DNA of 64,000 bases from Bradyrhizobium japonicum USDA 6 (GCF_000284375.1 NC_017249.1:7619001-7683000); one strand, 5' to 3'; positions 28,801 through 36,543 are shown, counted from the first letter of the stretch. Notes: generated by a model from the letters alone, not told the origin. A program made the numbers and translations.

Positions 28801-29009
28801 ATGGGATCGGCGACCTGCGTCTGCATCTCCTGCGCCGTCGCGCCCGGCCAGATCACGGAGACGTTGACCACCTTCACCGTAAAGAACGGATCCTCGGCCC
28901 GCCCGAGCTTCTGATAGGAGAAGAAGCCGGCGACGCCGAGTATGATCATCAGGAACAGGACCAGCGTCGGATGGCTGACGGCCCAGGCCGAAAGGTTGAA
29001 GCGCTTCAT
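25872..29009 (-). CDS. RND efflux transporter (AcrB/HAE1-like inner-membrane pump)
   Basis: A 1045-residue proton-driven exporter with the standard layout: a first helix at VLFLMIILGVAGFFSYQKLG, a large periplasmic loop, a central helix bundle, a second periplasmic loop and a final bundle. The paired aspartates of the proton relay are seen in GLLVDDAIIAVEM. PVVLTALAAILAMIPL matches the conserved end region. The start at 29009 (MKRFNLSAW) has GGAGAG upstream. Length is normal. Substrates unknown; no outer-membrane channel gene is adjacent, so it must share one encoded elsewhere. Confidence 0.92.
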   Translation of the reverse strand: MKRFNLSAWAVSHPTLVLFLMIILGVAGFFSYQKLGRAEDPFFTVKVVNVSVIWPGATAQEMQTQVADPIEKKIQELPYFEKVQTYSKPAFTALQVTFRDSTPPKDVPYLFYLLRKKLADVQGQLPSGILGPVVNDEFSDVDSILYMMTGDGADYAQLKKVSEGFRQRLLKVPGVTKVDVYGNQDERIFVEFSHAKLATLGITPQALFDSLAKQNNVTPAGTVETSSQRVPLRVTGALDGAKAVAETPVESNGRVFRLGDIATVTHGYVDPPSFVVRQEGKAAIGIGVVTAKGANILDLGKEVEKATAEFMKAVPQGIDVKLIADQPKVVEHAVGEFVHSFMEALVIVLFVSFLALGWRTGIVVALSVPLVLGIVFVVMNTMSLDLHRITLGALIIALGLLVDDAIIAVEMMVVKMEQGWDRFRAASFAWESTAFPMLTGTLVTAAGFLPIGFANSAVGEYAGSIFWIVAIALVASWFVAVIFTPYIGVMLLPNIKVHHNHDPHAVYETRMYRGLRAIVQWCVNHRITVVAATVGVFIASIVGFGHVQQQFFPLSERPELFLQLRLPEGTAFNVTEKAVKKAETLLKDDKDIETYTSYVGQGSPRFWLGLNPQLPNEAFAEIVIVAKGVEARERIKAKIENAAAEGMLTEARVRVDRFNFGPPVGFPVQFRVIGPDANKVREIAYQVRDVMRQNKSVKDVQLDWNEQSPYLKLVVDQDRARAMGLTPQDVSQALSMLISGAQVTTIRDGIEKVAVVARAIPSERLDLGGVGDLTITSKNGVAVPLQQIAKIEYAHEEPIMWRRNRDMAITVRSDVVDGVQAPDVTSQITPKLKAIKDNLEPAYRIEPGGAFEESAKGNASIFILFPLMVMVMLTLLMFQLQSFSRLILVFLTAPLGIVGASFGLNVANAPFGFVALLGLIALAGMIMRNTVILVDQIETDVSHGLTRREAIVEATVRRARPVVLTALAAILAMIPLSRSAFWGPMAITIMGGLFVATFLTLLYLPGLYALWFRKSLDEAGTPEQPAAPQHGSDDQHAIPLAEAAE

Positions 29010-29062
29010 CGCACTCTCCAAAGATGATCCAATTGCAAAAAACCACAGCCGCTCTGTTCAAA

Positions 29063-29125
29063 CCGTCGTCGCGAGGCAGCGAAGCAATCCAGGGGGCTGG
29101 GCAGGTTCTGGATCGCTTCGCCGCT
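29063..29125. repeat. Decayed family B hairpin repeat between the efflux genes
   Basis: GAGGCAGCGAAGCAATCCAG and CTGGATCGCTTCGCCGCTTC form imperfect arms of the same family as 25079-25156, but the outer GTCATTGCGAG arms are lost. Confidence 0.6.
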
Positions 29126-29187
29126 TCAGCCCCAGCATTTGCGCTTGGGCCGAAAACTCACCTCACACGACGTGACTCTTATTCTTT

Positions 29188-29236
29188 GCGCATGATCTTC
29201 TCGGAAAACCGCTGCTCACTTTTCCGGATCATGCGC
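29188..29236. repeat. REP-like hairpin between adaptor and pump genes
   Basis: Outer arms GCGCATGATC (29188-29197) and GATCATGCGC (29227-29236) are perfect, with inner arms GGAAAA and TTTTCC. This is a form of a widespread rhizobial intergenic repeat. On the minus strand it follows the adaptor stop by 7 bp, inside the operon, and may attenuate or stabilise the mRNA. Confidence 0.75.
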
Positions 29237-29242
29237 TAAACT

Positions 29243-30349
29243 CTAGAAAGACAGCGACGAGACGATCCGCACCCGCTGGCTCGGATCGAGCTTCTGCACG
29301 CCGAGGGCCACGATCTTGGCGCCCTCTTCGACACCACTGGTGATGATGACGTCGTTGCTCTCGTAGGACTTCACCACGACCGGCTTGAGCGTGACGGCGC
29401 CATTGTCGTCGACGACGTAGAAGGAGGGCTTGCCGCCTTCGTTGAACAGCGCCGACAGCGGCAGCCGTGCGACGCGCTCGGTCGCGGCATCCGACAGCGT
29501 CAGCGTCGCGGTCATGCCGAGCGAAACCTTGTCGTCGGCCTCGGGCAGCGAGAACTTTGCAAGATAGGTGCGTGTGGCCGGATCGGCCGCCGGCGCGATC
29601 TCGCGCAGCTTGGCCGCATACTTCTTGTCCGGCTCCGACCAAAGAGTGACGCTGGCGGCGCCCGACTTGGCACGTCCAACCAGCGTCTCAGGGATCGCGA
29701 CGACCGCTTCCTTCTCGGCAAAGCGGGCGACGCGGATCGAAGCCTGGCCCGCGGCGACCACCTGGCCGGGCTCGATCAGCGTTGCGGTGACGACGCCACG
29801 GGCGTCGGCGTTGAGCGTCGCGTAGGAAAGGGAATTCTTGGTCAGCTCGACCGAGCGCTCGGCCCGGTTCAGGCGGGCGCGGGCCTCGTCGGCGGCGGCA
29901 CGGCTCGAATCCATCTGGGCATCGGTGGTCCAGCCCTTGGCCTTCAGATCCTTGGCGCGCTGCTCGGCGGCGGCGGCCTGGGCCAGCACGCCGGTCGCGG
30001 CGGTCTGCTCGGCGACGGACTGCTCGGCCTGGAGCTTCAGATCGACCTCGTCGAGGGTCGCGAGCGGCTGCCCGACTTCGACGGTCTGGCCGACCTCGAC
30101 AAGGCGCTTGGCAACCTTGCCGGCCACGCGGAAACCGAGATCGCTCTCGATCCGGGGCCTGACGGTGCCGACGAAGCTGCGCTCTGGAGTCTCGGCATCA
30201 TAATGGGCGGTCGCGACCAGAACCGGCCGCGGCGGCTCGGCCTTTTCAGCGACGGTGTCATTGCACCCGGCCAGCGCCGCGGCCATAAGGGCCAGCGAGA
30301 CACCCGCCAAGAGCTTGGAATAGCTGGACAAAACTGACCGAACGAACAT
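29243..30349 (-). CDS. RND efflux periplasmic adaptor lipoprotein
   Basis: A 368-residue membrane-fusion protein linking the pump to an outer-membrane channel. The N-terminus is a lipoprotein signal with lipobox LAGC (MAAALAGCND). A barrel-sandwich (lipoyl-like) domain (VAGKVAKRLVEVGQTVEVGQPLATLD), a coiled-coil hairpin (QSVAEQTAATG to LTKNSLSYATL) and a beta-barrel domain follow. First gene of the operon adaptor-pump-TetR. Start at 30349 (MFVRSVLSS); an ATG eight codons upstream is less likely. Confidence 0.9.
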   Translation of the reverse strand: MFVRSVLSSYSKLLAGVSLALMAAALAGCNDTVAEKAEPPRPVLVATAHYDAETPERSFVGTVRPRIESDLGFRVAGKVAKRLVEVGQTVEVGQPLATLDEVDLKLQAEQSVAEQTAATGVLAQAAAAEQRAKDLKAKGWTTDAQMDSSRAAADEARARLNRAERSVELTKNSLSYATLNADARGVVTATLIEPGQVVAAGQASIRVARFAEKEAVVAIPETLVGRAKSGAASVTLWSEPDKKYAAKLREIAPAADPATRTYLAKFSLPEADDKVSLGMTATLTLSDAATERVARLPLSALFNEGGKPSFYVVDDNGAVTLKPVVVKSYESNDVIITSGVEEGAKIVALGVQKLDPSQRVRIVSSLSF

Positions 30350-30379
30350 CGGAGGACACTCCCGCGACTGCAATGAGAG

Positions 30380-30432
30380 GAATGTCGACTAATCACTGAT
30401 AAAAGTCAATAATCGTCAGTCATCAGGAAAGC
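30380..30432 (-). promoter_or_regulatory. Probable promoter/operator of the efflux operon
   Basis: This unusually AT-rich segment just upstream of the adaptor start contains, on the minus strand, TTGACT (a -35-like box) and nested partial repeats around TCAGTGATTAGTC and GACTGACGATTATTGAC. It is the natural place for the operon's TetR regulator to bind, but the dyad is imperfect. Confidence 0.35.
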
Positions 30433-30500
30433 GTGATCGTTAAGGAGTGGTAAGGATTGCTGCCCATGTGCCGCTGGTAACTAGGGACATTTCTTGATAG

Positions 30501-30514
30501 GGTTACATGTAACC
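30501..30514 (+). promoter_or_regulatory. 14-bp perfect palindrome before the MazEF-like genes
   Basis: GGTTACATGTAACC reads the same on both strands and ends one base before the GGAGAG ribosome-binding site of the antitoxin gene. Position and symmetry fit a MazE-type autoregulatory operator. Confidence 0.6.
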
Positions 30515-30525
30515 GGAGAGCACAT

Positions 30526-30747
30526 ATGAGCCCTTCAAAGCCCAAGCCGTCTCGTCTGAAGGTGCAGGCCCACCGTGATCGATTGCGCGCACAAGGCCTG
30601 CGGCCGATTCAGATTTGGGTGCCGGATATTCGCTCTCCGTCCTTTCGATCGGAAGCCCATCGCCAATCGCTTGCGGTCGCGACCAGTGTACATGCATCCG
30701 AAGACCAGGGCTTCATCGACGCCGTATCCGATTGGACGGATGAATGA
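30526..30747 (+). CDS. MazE-family antitoxin
   Basis: A 73-residue antitoxin. The segment SRLKVQAHRDRLRAQGLRPIQIWVPD (about residues 9-34) is the mark of the DUF3018/MazE-like group, and HRQSLAVATS begins the toxin-binding part, which ends with an acidic DEDQG-like tail. GGAGAG lies at good distance. It overlaps the toxin start by 4 bp. Small, mobile-type gene pair between an efflux operon and an MFS permease gene. Confidence 0.8.
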   Translation: MSPSKPKPSRLKVQAHRDRLRAQGLRPIQIWVPDIRSPSFRSEAHRQSLAVATSVHASEDQGFIDAVSDWTDE

Positions 30748-31097
30748 AGCGAGGTGAGATCTGGACGGTGGCAGGCGGCAAGGACTATGCGGGCAAGCCG
30801 CGCCCCGTCGTCATCGTGCAGGACGACAGCTTCGACGCCACGAACTCGATCACTGTCTGCGCTTTCACAACCGACGAAACCGAGGCGCCGCTTTTCCGGC
30901 TCAAGGTCGAGCCAAACGACAACAACGGCCTTCGAGTGCCGTCCCGGCTGATGGTCGATAAGATTACCACGGTGCCGAAAGCCAAGGTGGGAACGCTAGT
31001 CGGTCGCCTAGACGATGACGACCTCTTGCGTCTCAACCGCGCTGTGCTGGTGTTCCTTGGACTGGCTGGTTCGCAGAGAAGCGCCAGCGCAGATTAG
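30744..31097 (+). CDS. MazF-family endoribonuclease toxin
   Basis: A 117-residue PemK/MazF toxin that would cut mRNA at a short sequence. It begins MKRGEIWTVAGG with the conserved GKPRPVVIVQDD strand; the later PSRLMVDKITTVPKAKVG segment holds the catalytic Thr region, and LVGRLDDDDLLRLNRAVLVFLGL is the C-terminal helix. Overlapping start with the antitoxin stop. Cleavage specificity cannot be told. Confidence 0.88.
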   Translation: MKRGEIWTVAGGKDYAGKPRPVVIVQDDSFDATNSITVCAFTTDETEAPLFRLKVEPNDNNGLRVPSRLMVDKITTVPKAKVGTLVGRLDDDDLLRLNRAVLVFLGLAGSQRSASAD

Positions 31098-31104
31098 CCC
31101 CTAG

Positions 31105-31131
31105 CCCGGATGGAACGCAGCGCTATCCGGG
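31105..31131. terminator. Hairpin between convergent mazF-like and MFS genes
   Basis: Arms CCCGGAT (31105-31111) and ATCCGGG (31125-31131) with a 13-nt loop belong to a common bradyrhizobial repeat (TAGCCCGGATGGAACGCAGC). It lies between the ends of two converging genes and may end transcription; on the plus strand TCTTTG follows, which is a weak U-tract. Confidence 0.5.
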
Positions 31132-31162
31132 TCTTTGGGCCGCTGCATAGCGTCGGTCCAAC

Positions 31163-32494
31163 CTACCGCCCCTGCCCGGCGAACTCGTGCTTGCTCTCGT
31201 GGCCGCCGACAAACACAAGGATGCCGGCGATCAGAGGCAGCACGGCCAGCACCAGCAAACCGGTCGAGGTCTGGCCGGTGGCTTCCTTGACCCAGCCGAT
31301 CAGGTAGGGACCGCCGAAGCCGGCGAGGTTGCCGATCGAGTTGATCAGCGCGATGGCGCCGGCCGCGGCCGTGCCGGAGAGCCAGGCGGTCGGCAGCGTC
31401 CAGAACACGCCGAAGCAGCAGAACACGCCGATCGCCGCGACGGTCAGCACCACCATCGTCATGGTGGGATCGGTGAGATAGGAGGAGACGCCAAGCGCGA
31501 CGGCGGTGAGCAGCAATGGCGCGCCGACATGCATCACGCGCTCGCGCGTCGCATCGGAATGCCGCGCCCACAGGATCATGGCGACGGTGCCGAACAGATA
31601 CGGGATCGCGGTGACGAAGCCGGTCTGCGCGTTGGTGAGGCCGAACGCCTTGACGATCTGCGGCAGCCAGAACTGCATGCCGTAGAGCGCACCGACGAAG
31701 CCGAAATAGACCAGGCTCAGCGTGATCACCTTCGGCGACGACAGCGCCTCGCCGAGCGACAGATGCTTCACCGCCTGCTTGGCCGCGATTTCCGAATCGA
31801 GCCTGGACTTGAGCCAGGCCTTCTGATCGGCCGAGAGCCAGTCCGCCTTCGCCGGCTTGTCGGTGAGATAGAACCAGGTGACGATGCCGAGCAGCACCGA
31901 GGGGATGCCCTCGATGATGAACAGCCACTGCCAGCCCTTCAGCCCCATCGCGCCGTCGAGCCCGAGCAGCAGGCCCGTGATCGGCGCGCCGATCACGGTG
32001 GAGACCGGGACGGCGATGGCGAAGGCGGCGAGGAAGCGGGCGCGATACTCGGCCGGGTACCAGTAGGTGAGATAGAGGATGATGCCGGGGAAGAAGCCGG
32101 CCTCGGCGACGCCGAGCAGGAAGCGCAGCACGTAGAAGCTCGTCACGCCGCTGACCAGCGCCATCAGCGCCGAGATGATGCCCCAGGTCACCATGATGCG
32201 GGCGATCCAGCGGCTCGCGCCGAACTTTTCCAGCGCCAGATTGCTCGGCACCTCGAAGATGAAATAGCCGATGAAGAAGATGCCGGCGCCCCAGGAGAAG
32301 ATCAGCGGCGTGAACTTCAGCTCCGCGTTCATGGTCAGCGCAGCGAAGCCAAGATTGACTCGGTCGAGATAGGAGAAGAAGTAGGCCAGCACCAGGAATG
32401 GAATCAGGCGCCAGGAGATGGCGCGGATCGTCGAGGTCTCGATTTCCGACTTGGCTGAGCCGGCGGAACCGGCATAGGTCGTGGTCTGGCTCAT
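31163..32494 (-). CDS. MFS transporter, anion:cation symporter (ACS) family
   Basis: A 443-residue permease with 12 predicted membrane helices. ACS marks are FFSYLDRVNLGFAAL in helix 1 and FFIGYFIFEVPSNLAL in helix 2, followed by the helix 4 region RFLLGVAEAGFFPGIILYL. The family imports organic anions such as tartrate, galactarate, phthalate or 4-hydroxyphenylacetate with protons; the substrate here is unknown because no catabolic genes are adjacent. Good ribosome-binding site (GGGGGAAA). Confidence 0.9.
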   Translation of the reverse strand: MSQTTTYAGSAGSAKSEIETSTIRAISWRLIPFLVLAYFFSYLDRVNLGFAALTMNAELKFTPLIFSWGAGIFFIGYFIFEVPSNLALEKFGASRWIARIMVTWGIISALMALVSGVTSFYVLRFLLGVAEAGFFPGIILYLTYWYPAEYRARFLAAFAIAVPVSTVIGAPITGLLLGLDGAMGLKGWQWLFIIEGIPSVLLGIVTWFYLTDKPAKADWLSADQKAWLKSRLDSEIAAKQAVKHLSLGEALSSPKVITLSLVYFGFVGALYGMQFWLPQIVKAFGLTNAQTGFVTAIPYLFGTVAMILWARHSDATRERVMHVGAPLLLTAVALGVSSYLTDPTMTMVVLTVAAIGVFCCFGVFWTLPTAWLSGTAAAGAIALINSIGNLAGFGGPYLIGWVKEATGQTSTGLLVLAVLPLIAGILVFVGGHESKHEFAGQGR

Positions 32495-32573
32495 GGCTTT
32501 CCCCCGGGGTTGTTGCTTTTATGGGCTGATGGCGGTTTTGAGCATCGCGGGCAAAGAGTCAATGGAGCGAGCA

Positions 32574-33002
32574 ATGCACGGGGCGCAACCGGTCAACACC
32601 GTTGCGCCGCGACGGCGATCGCTGATCCGCGCCGCCCTCGCGCTGGTCGTGATCGCCTGCGGGCTGTCCTTGCGCTGGTACGGCTTTCCACTCGGGCTTC
32701 CCGCCTTCGTCGTGAAGTATGGCGGCTCGCTGCTGTGGGCGACGATGGTGTTTCTGCTGGTCGGGGCTTTGCTGCCGGGGATGTCGCGGAGCCGACTTGC
32801 AGCCATCGCCGCGGCGATCGCGATCGCCGTCGAGTTCTCCCGGCTGGTGCATGCGCCCTGGCTCGATGCGTTCCGGCTTACCACCGCGGGCGCGCTGCTG
32901 TTAGGACGGATCTTCTCGCTGTGGAATCTGGTGGCGTATGGGGTGGGGATTGCGTTCGGCGTTTGGATTGATGGTCTTATAGGGTGGGCAAAGGCGCGTT
33001 AG
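32574..33002 (+). CDS. DUF2809 membrane protein
   Basis: A 142-residue membrane protein with four hydrophobic segments; RWYGFPLGLPAFVVKYGGSLLWATMVF and the C-terminal GALLLGRIFSLWNLVAYGVGI match DUF2809. The ATG at 32574 has GGAG six bases upstream; an ATG at 32562 is an alternative. Function unknown. Divergent from the MFS gene. Confidence 0.75.
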   Translation: MHGAQPVNTVAPRRRSLIRAALALVVIACGLSLRWYGFPLGLPAFVVKYGGSLLWATMVFLLVGALLPGMSRSRLAAIAAAIAIAVEFSRLVHAPWLDAFRLTTAGALLLGRIFSLWNLVAYGVGIAFGVWIDGLIGWAKAR

Positions 33003-33020
33003 CGCCGTGGCGAGCAGCCG

Positions 33021-34184
33021 TCACTCCGCCAGTTGAAACCGTTCGAAGCGGTCAAGCTCATCCTCGATCACGCGCTTCAGCTCCTTGCGCCCCGCCGTCT
33101 TCTTCCCCTGCCCGACCCAGGTCCATTTCTGCATCAAGAGTTTCTTGGCCTGCCTATCGGTCTTGAGGTCAAGCGCCGCGACGATCTCGTCGCCCACCAG
33201 CACGGGCAACGCGAAATAGCCGAGTTTGCGCTTGGCCTTCGGCACATAGGCTTCGAACAGATGGTTGTAGCCGAAGAACAGATTGGTGCGCTTGCGCTGG
33301 ATGATCAGGGGATCGAACGGCGAGAGGATGTGAACCAGATCGGGCGAGGCGCCCTCACCCGGCTCCAGTGCCGCGGGCGCGGCCCAATGCTCCTGCTTGC
33401 CCGCGCCCTCGATCGCAACGGGCACGAGCTCACCGCGGCGGACGCGTGAGGCGACCAGCCGAGCGATCGCCTTCTTGCTCGGCGCATCGAGGTGGCAGAT
33501 CGAATCCAGACTGACCACGCCCTGCGACCGCAGCGCGCGCTCGAGCAGATAGGCCGTGATGTCTCTCGGCGACGCCGGCTTCGGCAGCTTGTCCCAGCCG
33601 AAGTGCCGCGTCATCAGCTCATAGGTCTTGAGCATGCCCTGGCGCGCGCTGACGGTCGCGACGCCGGTGTAGAAGGCGAGCTGCAAAGCCCGCTTCGAGG
33701 GTTTTCGGCTCTGCCAGAGGTGCTCCTTCTCGGTGAGCACGTCGTCCTCGATGTCGCGGATCGTCAGCGGGCCGGCGCGCAGCAGCCGCATCACCTTGCG
33801 CGTATCGGCCGGGGTGACCGAGGTGTACCATTTGTGCCCCTCGCGCCGGTGCTCGCGCATCGCCGGCAGGAAGAAGCGAAAATCGTTCGCCGGCACGTAG
33901 GACAGCGCATGGGTCCAGTATTCGAACACGCTCCGGTCGACGCTTTGGGCCTGGCGCAGATCGGCACGCCGGTAGGACGGGATGCGGCTGAACAGGATGT
34001 GGTGGTGGCTGCGCTCGATGACGTTGATGGTGTCGATCTGCACATAACCGAGATGGGCGATCGCATCCGCCACGGCGGGTGCCCCCTCCCCGAACGGCGC
34101 GCGCTCGTCCAGCCGCTGGGCATGCAGCCAGATCCGCCGGGCCTGTATCGTGGGGATCGGAAAGGGTTTGGGCGCGCGTGACAT
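33021..34184 (-). CDS. YcaQ/AlkX-type winged-helix DNA glycosylase
   Basis: A 387-residue HTH_42 (YcaQ) family protein. Members unhook alkylated bases and interstrand crosslinks from DNA. The catalytic motif of the family (Q-phi-Q or Q-phi-D) appears as QID in LGYVQIDTINVIERSHHHILFSR (about residues 49-60), so this is the QxD type. Other marks are EYWTHALSYVP, ILSPFDPLIIQRKRT and FFGYNHLFEAYVP. The start at 34184 is an ATG; a TTG lies 12 bp upstream. No ribosome-binding site is obvious. Stands alone. Confidence 0.85.
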   Translation of the reverse strand: MSRAPKPFPIPTIQARRIWLHAQRLDERAPFGEGAPAVADAIAHLGYVQIDTINVIERSHHHILFSRIPSYRRADLRQAQSVDRSVFEYWTHALSYVPANDFRFFLPAMREHRREGHKWYTSVTPADTRKVMRLLRAGPLTIRDIEDDVLTEKEHLWQSRKPSKRALQLAFYTGVATVSARQGMLKTYELMTRHFGWDKLPKPASPRDITAYLLERALRSQGVVSLDSICHLDAPSKKAIARLVASRVRRGELVPVAIEGAGKQEHWAAPAALEPGEGASPDLVHILSPFDPLIIQRKRTNLFFGYNHLFEAYVPKAKRKLGYFALPVLVGDEIVAALDLKTDRQAKKLLMQKWTWVGQGKKTAGRKELKRVIEDELDRFERFQLAE

Positions 34185-34244
34185 TGCAGGAGGCAATGTA
34201 GCCGGATTCGCGCCGGGAAAAAGAGAGACTGAAGAGAAGAAAAA

Positions 34245-34273
34245 GCCGCGCTGCCATCTGCTGCCAGCGCGGC
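34245..34273 (-). terminator. Rho-independent terminator
   Basis: Arms GCCGCGCTG and CAGCGCGGC with an 11-nt loop. On the minus strand TTTTTCTTCTC follows. It lies 26 bp past the stop of the small exported protein at 34299-34544. Confidence 0.85.
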
Positions 34274-34298
34274 CCGGTCACGCCAGATCGGCGCGAGG

Positions 34299-34544
34299 TT
34301 ACTTCATCGCCATCGCCTTCTCGGCGTTCATGTAGTGCGTGCAGGCACCGTGCATGTTGCCTTTGCTCATGTCGGAATTGGCCGAGGCCATCGACTTGCG
34401 CGCCGCGATCTTGCCCGGCGTGTCTTCACCGCCCAACCCGACAACGAGCTTGGCCATGTTCGCGCTGGTGCATGACATCTTGGCGGCCGACGCGGGAGAC
34501 AGGGCAAGTGCAGCGAACGCCGCCGCGAGCAACAGGGTCTTCAT
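34299..34544 (-). CDS. Small exported protein
   Basis: An 81-residue protein with a clear signal peptide (MKTLLLAAAFAALALSPASA) and a mature part of about 60 residues with two cysteines (MSCTSANMAK and HGACTHYMNAEKAM) and many Met and Lys. It resembles small periplasmic rhizobial proteins of unknown function. The start follows GGAGGAAAC. A good terminator follows the gene. Confidence 0.75.
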   Translation of the reverse strand: MKTLLLAAAFAALALSPASAAKMSCTSANMAKLVVGLGGEDTPGKIAARKSMASANSDMSKGNMHGACTHYMNAEKAMAMK

Positions 34545-34642
34545 CAAGTTTCCTCCTCCGGAAAACGAAGCCGGCGTGATGCCGGCCTGCGCGGCATCTA
34601 TTTTTCCGGGAGAGCGCTTCACAGAGAAGGGATTTCATCGTT

Positions 34643-34948
34643 CTAGCGTGCGGCCTTTGATCGCTCCCCGACGCTGCCTGTGGCGACATCGGGCTCGCAG
34701 GACGCTTTGCCACGCCCCTCCGCCTGGCAGCGATAGACGCTGCCGGTGAGGCGGTCGACCAGCCACATGTTCTCGTCGTTCGGACCGTCGAGGCCGACGT
34801 AACGGCTGCTCAGCCCGGTGATCAGCGTAGACAGCAGGATCGCCACCGCGATCATCGCCGCACCGACATAGATGGGCATTGAGCTCAGAAAGACTGTCCG
34901 ATCCGGCGGGCCGCCACGATAGAACTGGTAATCACTCGGCCTGGGCAC
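34643..34948 (-). CDS. Hypothetical single-pass membrane protein
   Basis: Up to 101 residues with one membrane segment (YVGAAMIAVAILLSTLITGL) and an outward part with two cysteines (VYRCQAEGRGKASCEPD). The open frame starts with GTG at 34948; the ATG at 34879 is an alternative and would leave the membrane helix near the N-terminus. No family recognised. Confidence 0.55.
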   Translation of the reverse strand: MPRPSDYQFYRGGPPDRTVFLSSMPIYVGAAMIAVAILLSTLITGLSSRYVGLDGPNDENMWLVDRLTGSVYRCQAEGRGKASCEPDVATGSVGERSKAAR

Positions 34949-35091
34949 TGGACTGAACTCGGCTCCCTTCCTCGGCGGTCATTGGACGCGGAGTCCTGCT
35001 AGGCGCCCAACTGGCCGAATTCTTGTTCGCACGCGGGCCATCACGCGACGGCTTTGCGACGGTCGGTGAGCAAGGGTTTCCGGAACAAATT

Positions 35092-35112
35092 GGCGGCCCG
35101 AACCGGGCCGCC
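35092..35112 (-). terminator. Hairpin terminator after the caspase-like gene
   Basis: Perfect arms GGCGGCCCG and CGGGCCGCC with a 3-nt loop, 19 bp beyond the caspase stop. The following AATTTGTT on the minus strand is only a weak U-tract. Confidence 0.65.
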
Positions 35113-35130
35113 TGTTGCTTGCCTGCCGGC

Positions 35131-36543
35131 TCAGCGGCGGCCGAACAACCCGCCCATCATACCGCCAAACAGACCGCCGGGGCCGACTGGCGGACCGGCA
35201 CTGCCACCGCCGTAATGGCGCCGGCCGCCACCGCCGGAGGACCGGCGACGCGCCGGCTCGTCGTCTGCCTGTTCGGAGGAGGCCGCGCGGGTCGAGACAA
35301 TCTCCGACAGCAGGGCCTTGTGCTGGAGCTTGTTGAGAAAACCGGTCGCAGGATAGCCACGGGCAGCCTGCCACCGCCTCACCACGGAACGGGTCTCATC
35401 GTCGAACTTGCCCGTTGCCTTGACGTCGAAGCCGAGCCCGGTGAGGCGGCGCTGCACGTCGCGGCGCTGGTTCTTGTCCAGACCGATCTGGTCTTCAGAC
35501 ACCTGGTTGGCTTCTTCCGTAAAGGTCGCGGGATCGATCCCGGCGGAGAGGTTGCGGGTCGTGATGGATGGCCCATCCTGCAACGCCGCGATGCGGGCGA
35601 GTGCGATCGATTTGAACGTGCCGTTGGGATAGCTGGTGAGATAGGCGTTGAGCTCCTCGACCTTGTTGGAGTCCCTGATCGAGCGCCAGAACTCGAGCTC
35701 GACGTCGGAGCCTTGCTTGCTCGCGGCCAACGCCGGCGCGTTCGACGGATCGGTCGTGGCCGCAGCCGGCGCGCCGACCGGATTGAGATAGACGTTGCCC
35801 GTGAGGTTGGTGTGCCCCCAGGGCAATTGCCCCTTGCTGGTCTCGTCACTGACCTGGGCGCGGACCTTGGTCATCGCCTGCTGGATCTCGATCCCGGGCT
35901 GGGCAATGTTGGCGACGAGGGCGCGGGTGAACGGGCTGTTGGTGCCGGCCTCGCCGTCGAGCGCGGTCTGACCGGGGCCGGTGGCAAAGGCGATCAGCGT
36001 GCCCTCACCCGACTTCATCTCGGCAAGACCGGTTTGGACGTTGACGGAGCGGGTGGCCTTGGCCGAGCGGATCTTCGCCGCGAACGGATTGTCGCGGCAG
36101 GCGTCCAGGAACACGAGCTTCACCTTCGCGTCCGACATGGTCTGATCGAGCGTGAGGTCGACATTGATCGCCGCGCCCAGCTTGACGTCCATCTCGGATT
36201 TCAGGTCGGCGTCGACCGGCAACAGGTAGTTGACGCCGTTCACGGCAATCCCGTGGCCGGCATAGAAGAACACCGCGACGTCGGCGCCTTCGCTCTTCTT
36301 GCCAAACTCCAGAAGCTTCGCGGTCATGGCATCGCGGGTGAGGTTGGCGCCCTCGACGACGTCGAAGCCGACATTGCGCAGCACCCTGGCCATCGCCTTG
36401 GAATCGATCGCGGGGTTGGGAAGCTGCGGGACGTTCTTGTAGGCGGCGTTGCCGACCACGAAGGCGACGCGCTTGTCCGCGAAGGCCGCGTTGCCGCTGA
36501 CGAGAAATACTGCGATTGAAATTGCTGCGATCAAGAAGCGCAT
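35131..36543 (-). CDS. Exported caspase-like protein with peptidoglycan-binding domain
   Basis: A 470-residue protein with a signal peptide (MRFLIAAISIAVFLVSGNAAFA). The peptidase C14 (metacaspase-like) domain begins KRVAFVVGNAAYKNVPQL; the dyad is His97 in FYAGHG and Cys149 in FLDACRDNPF. A middle region with WRSIRDSNKVEELNAYLTSYPNG resembles the short repeat often found after such domains. A PG_binding_1-like domain (about residues 370-430) and a Gly/Arg-rich tail ending GGLFGGMMGGLFGRR follow. The start at 36543 has GGGGAG at seven bases. Role unknown; envelope location is inferred. Divergent from an OmpA gene. Confidence 0.85.
   Translation of the reverse strand: MRFLIAAISIAVFLVSGNAAFADKRVAFVVGNAAYKNVPQLPNPAIDSKAMARVLRNVGFDVVEGANLTRDAMTAKLLEFGKKSEGADVAVFFYAGHGIAVNGVNYLLPVDADLKSEMDVKLGAAINVDLTLDQTMSDAKVKLVFLDACRDNPFAAKIRSAKATRSVNVQTGLAEMKSGEGTLIAFATGPGQTALDGEAGTNSPFTRALVANIAQPGIEIQQAMTKVRAQVSDETSKGQLPWGHTNLTGNVYLNPVGAPAAATTDPSNAPALAASKQGSDVELEFWRSIRDSNKVEELNAYLTSYPNGTFKSIALARIAALQDGPSITTRNLSAGIDPATFTEEANQVSEDQIGLDKNQRRDVQRRLTGLGFDVKATGKFDDETRSVVRRWQAARGYPATGFLNKLQHKALLSEIVSTRAASSEQADDEPARRRSSGGGGRRHYGGGSAGPPVGPGGLFGGMMGGLFGRR

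Noticed and set aside
25242..29027. A 1261-residue open frame antisense to the RND pump gene
   Set aside because: It mirrors the pump gene codon by codon, is rich in Arg, Asp and His, has no family motif and no ribosome-binding site. It is a by-product of GC-rich third positions.
35023..36519. A 498-residue open frame antisense to the caspase-like gene
   Set aside because: No motif, Gly/Arg/Asp-rich composition, and it covers a gene with intact catalytic dyad and signal peptide.
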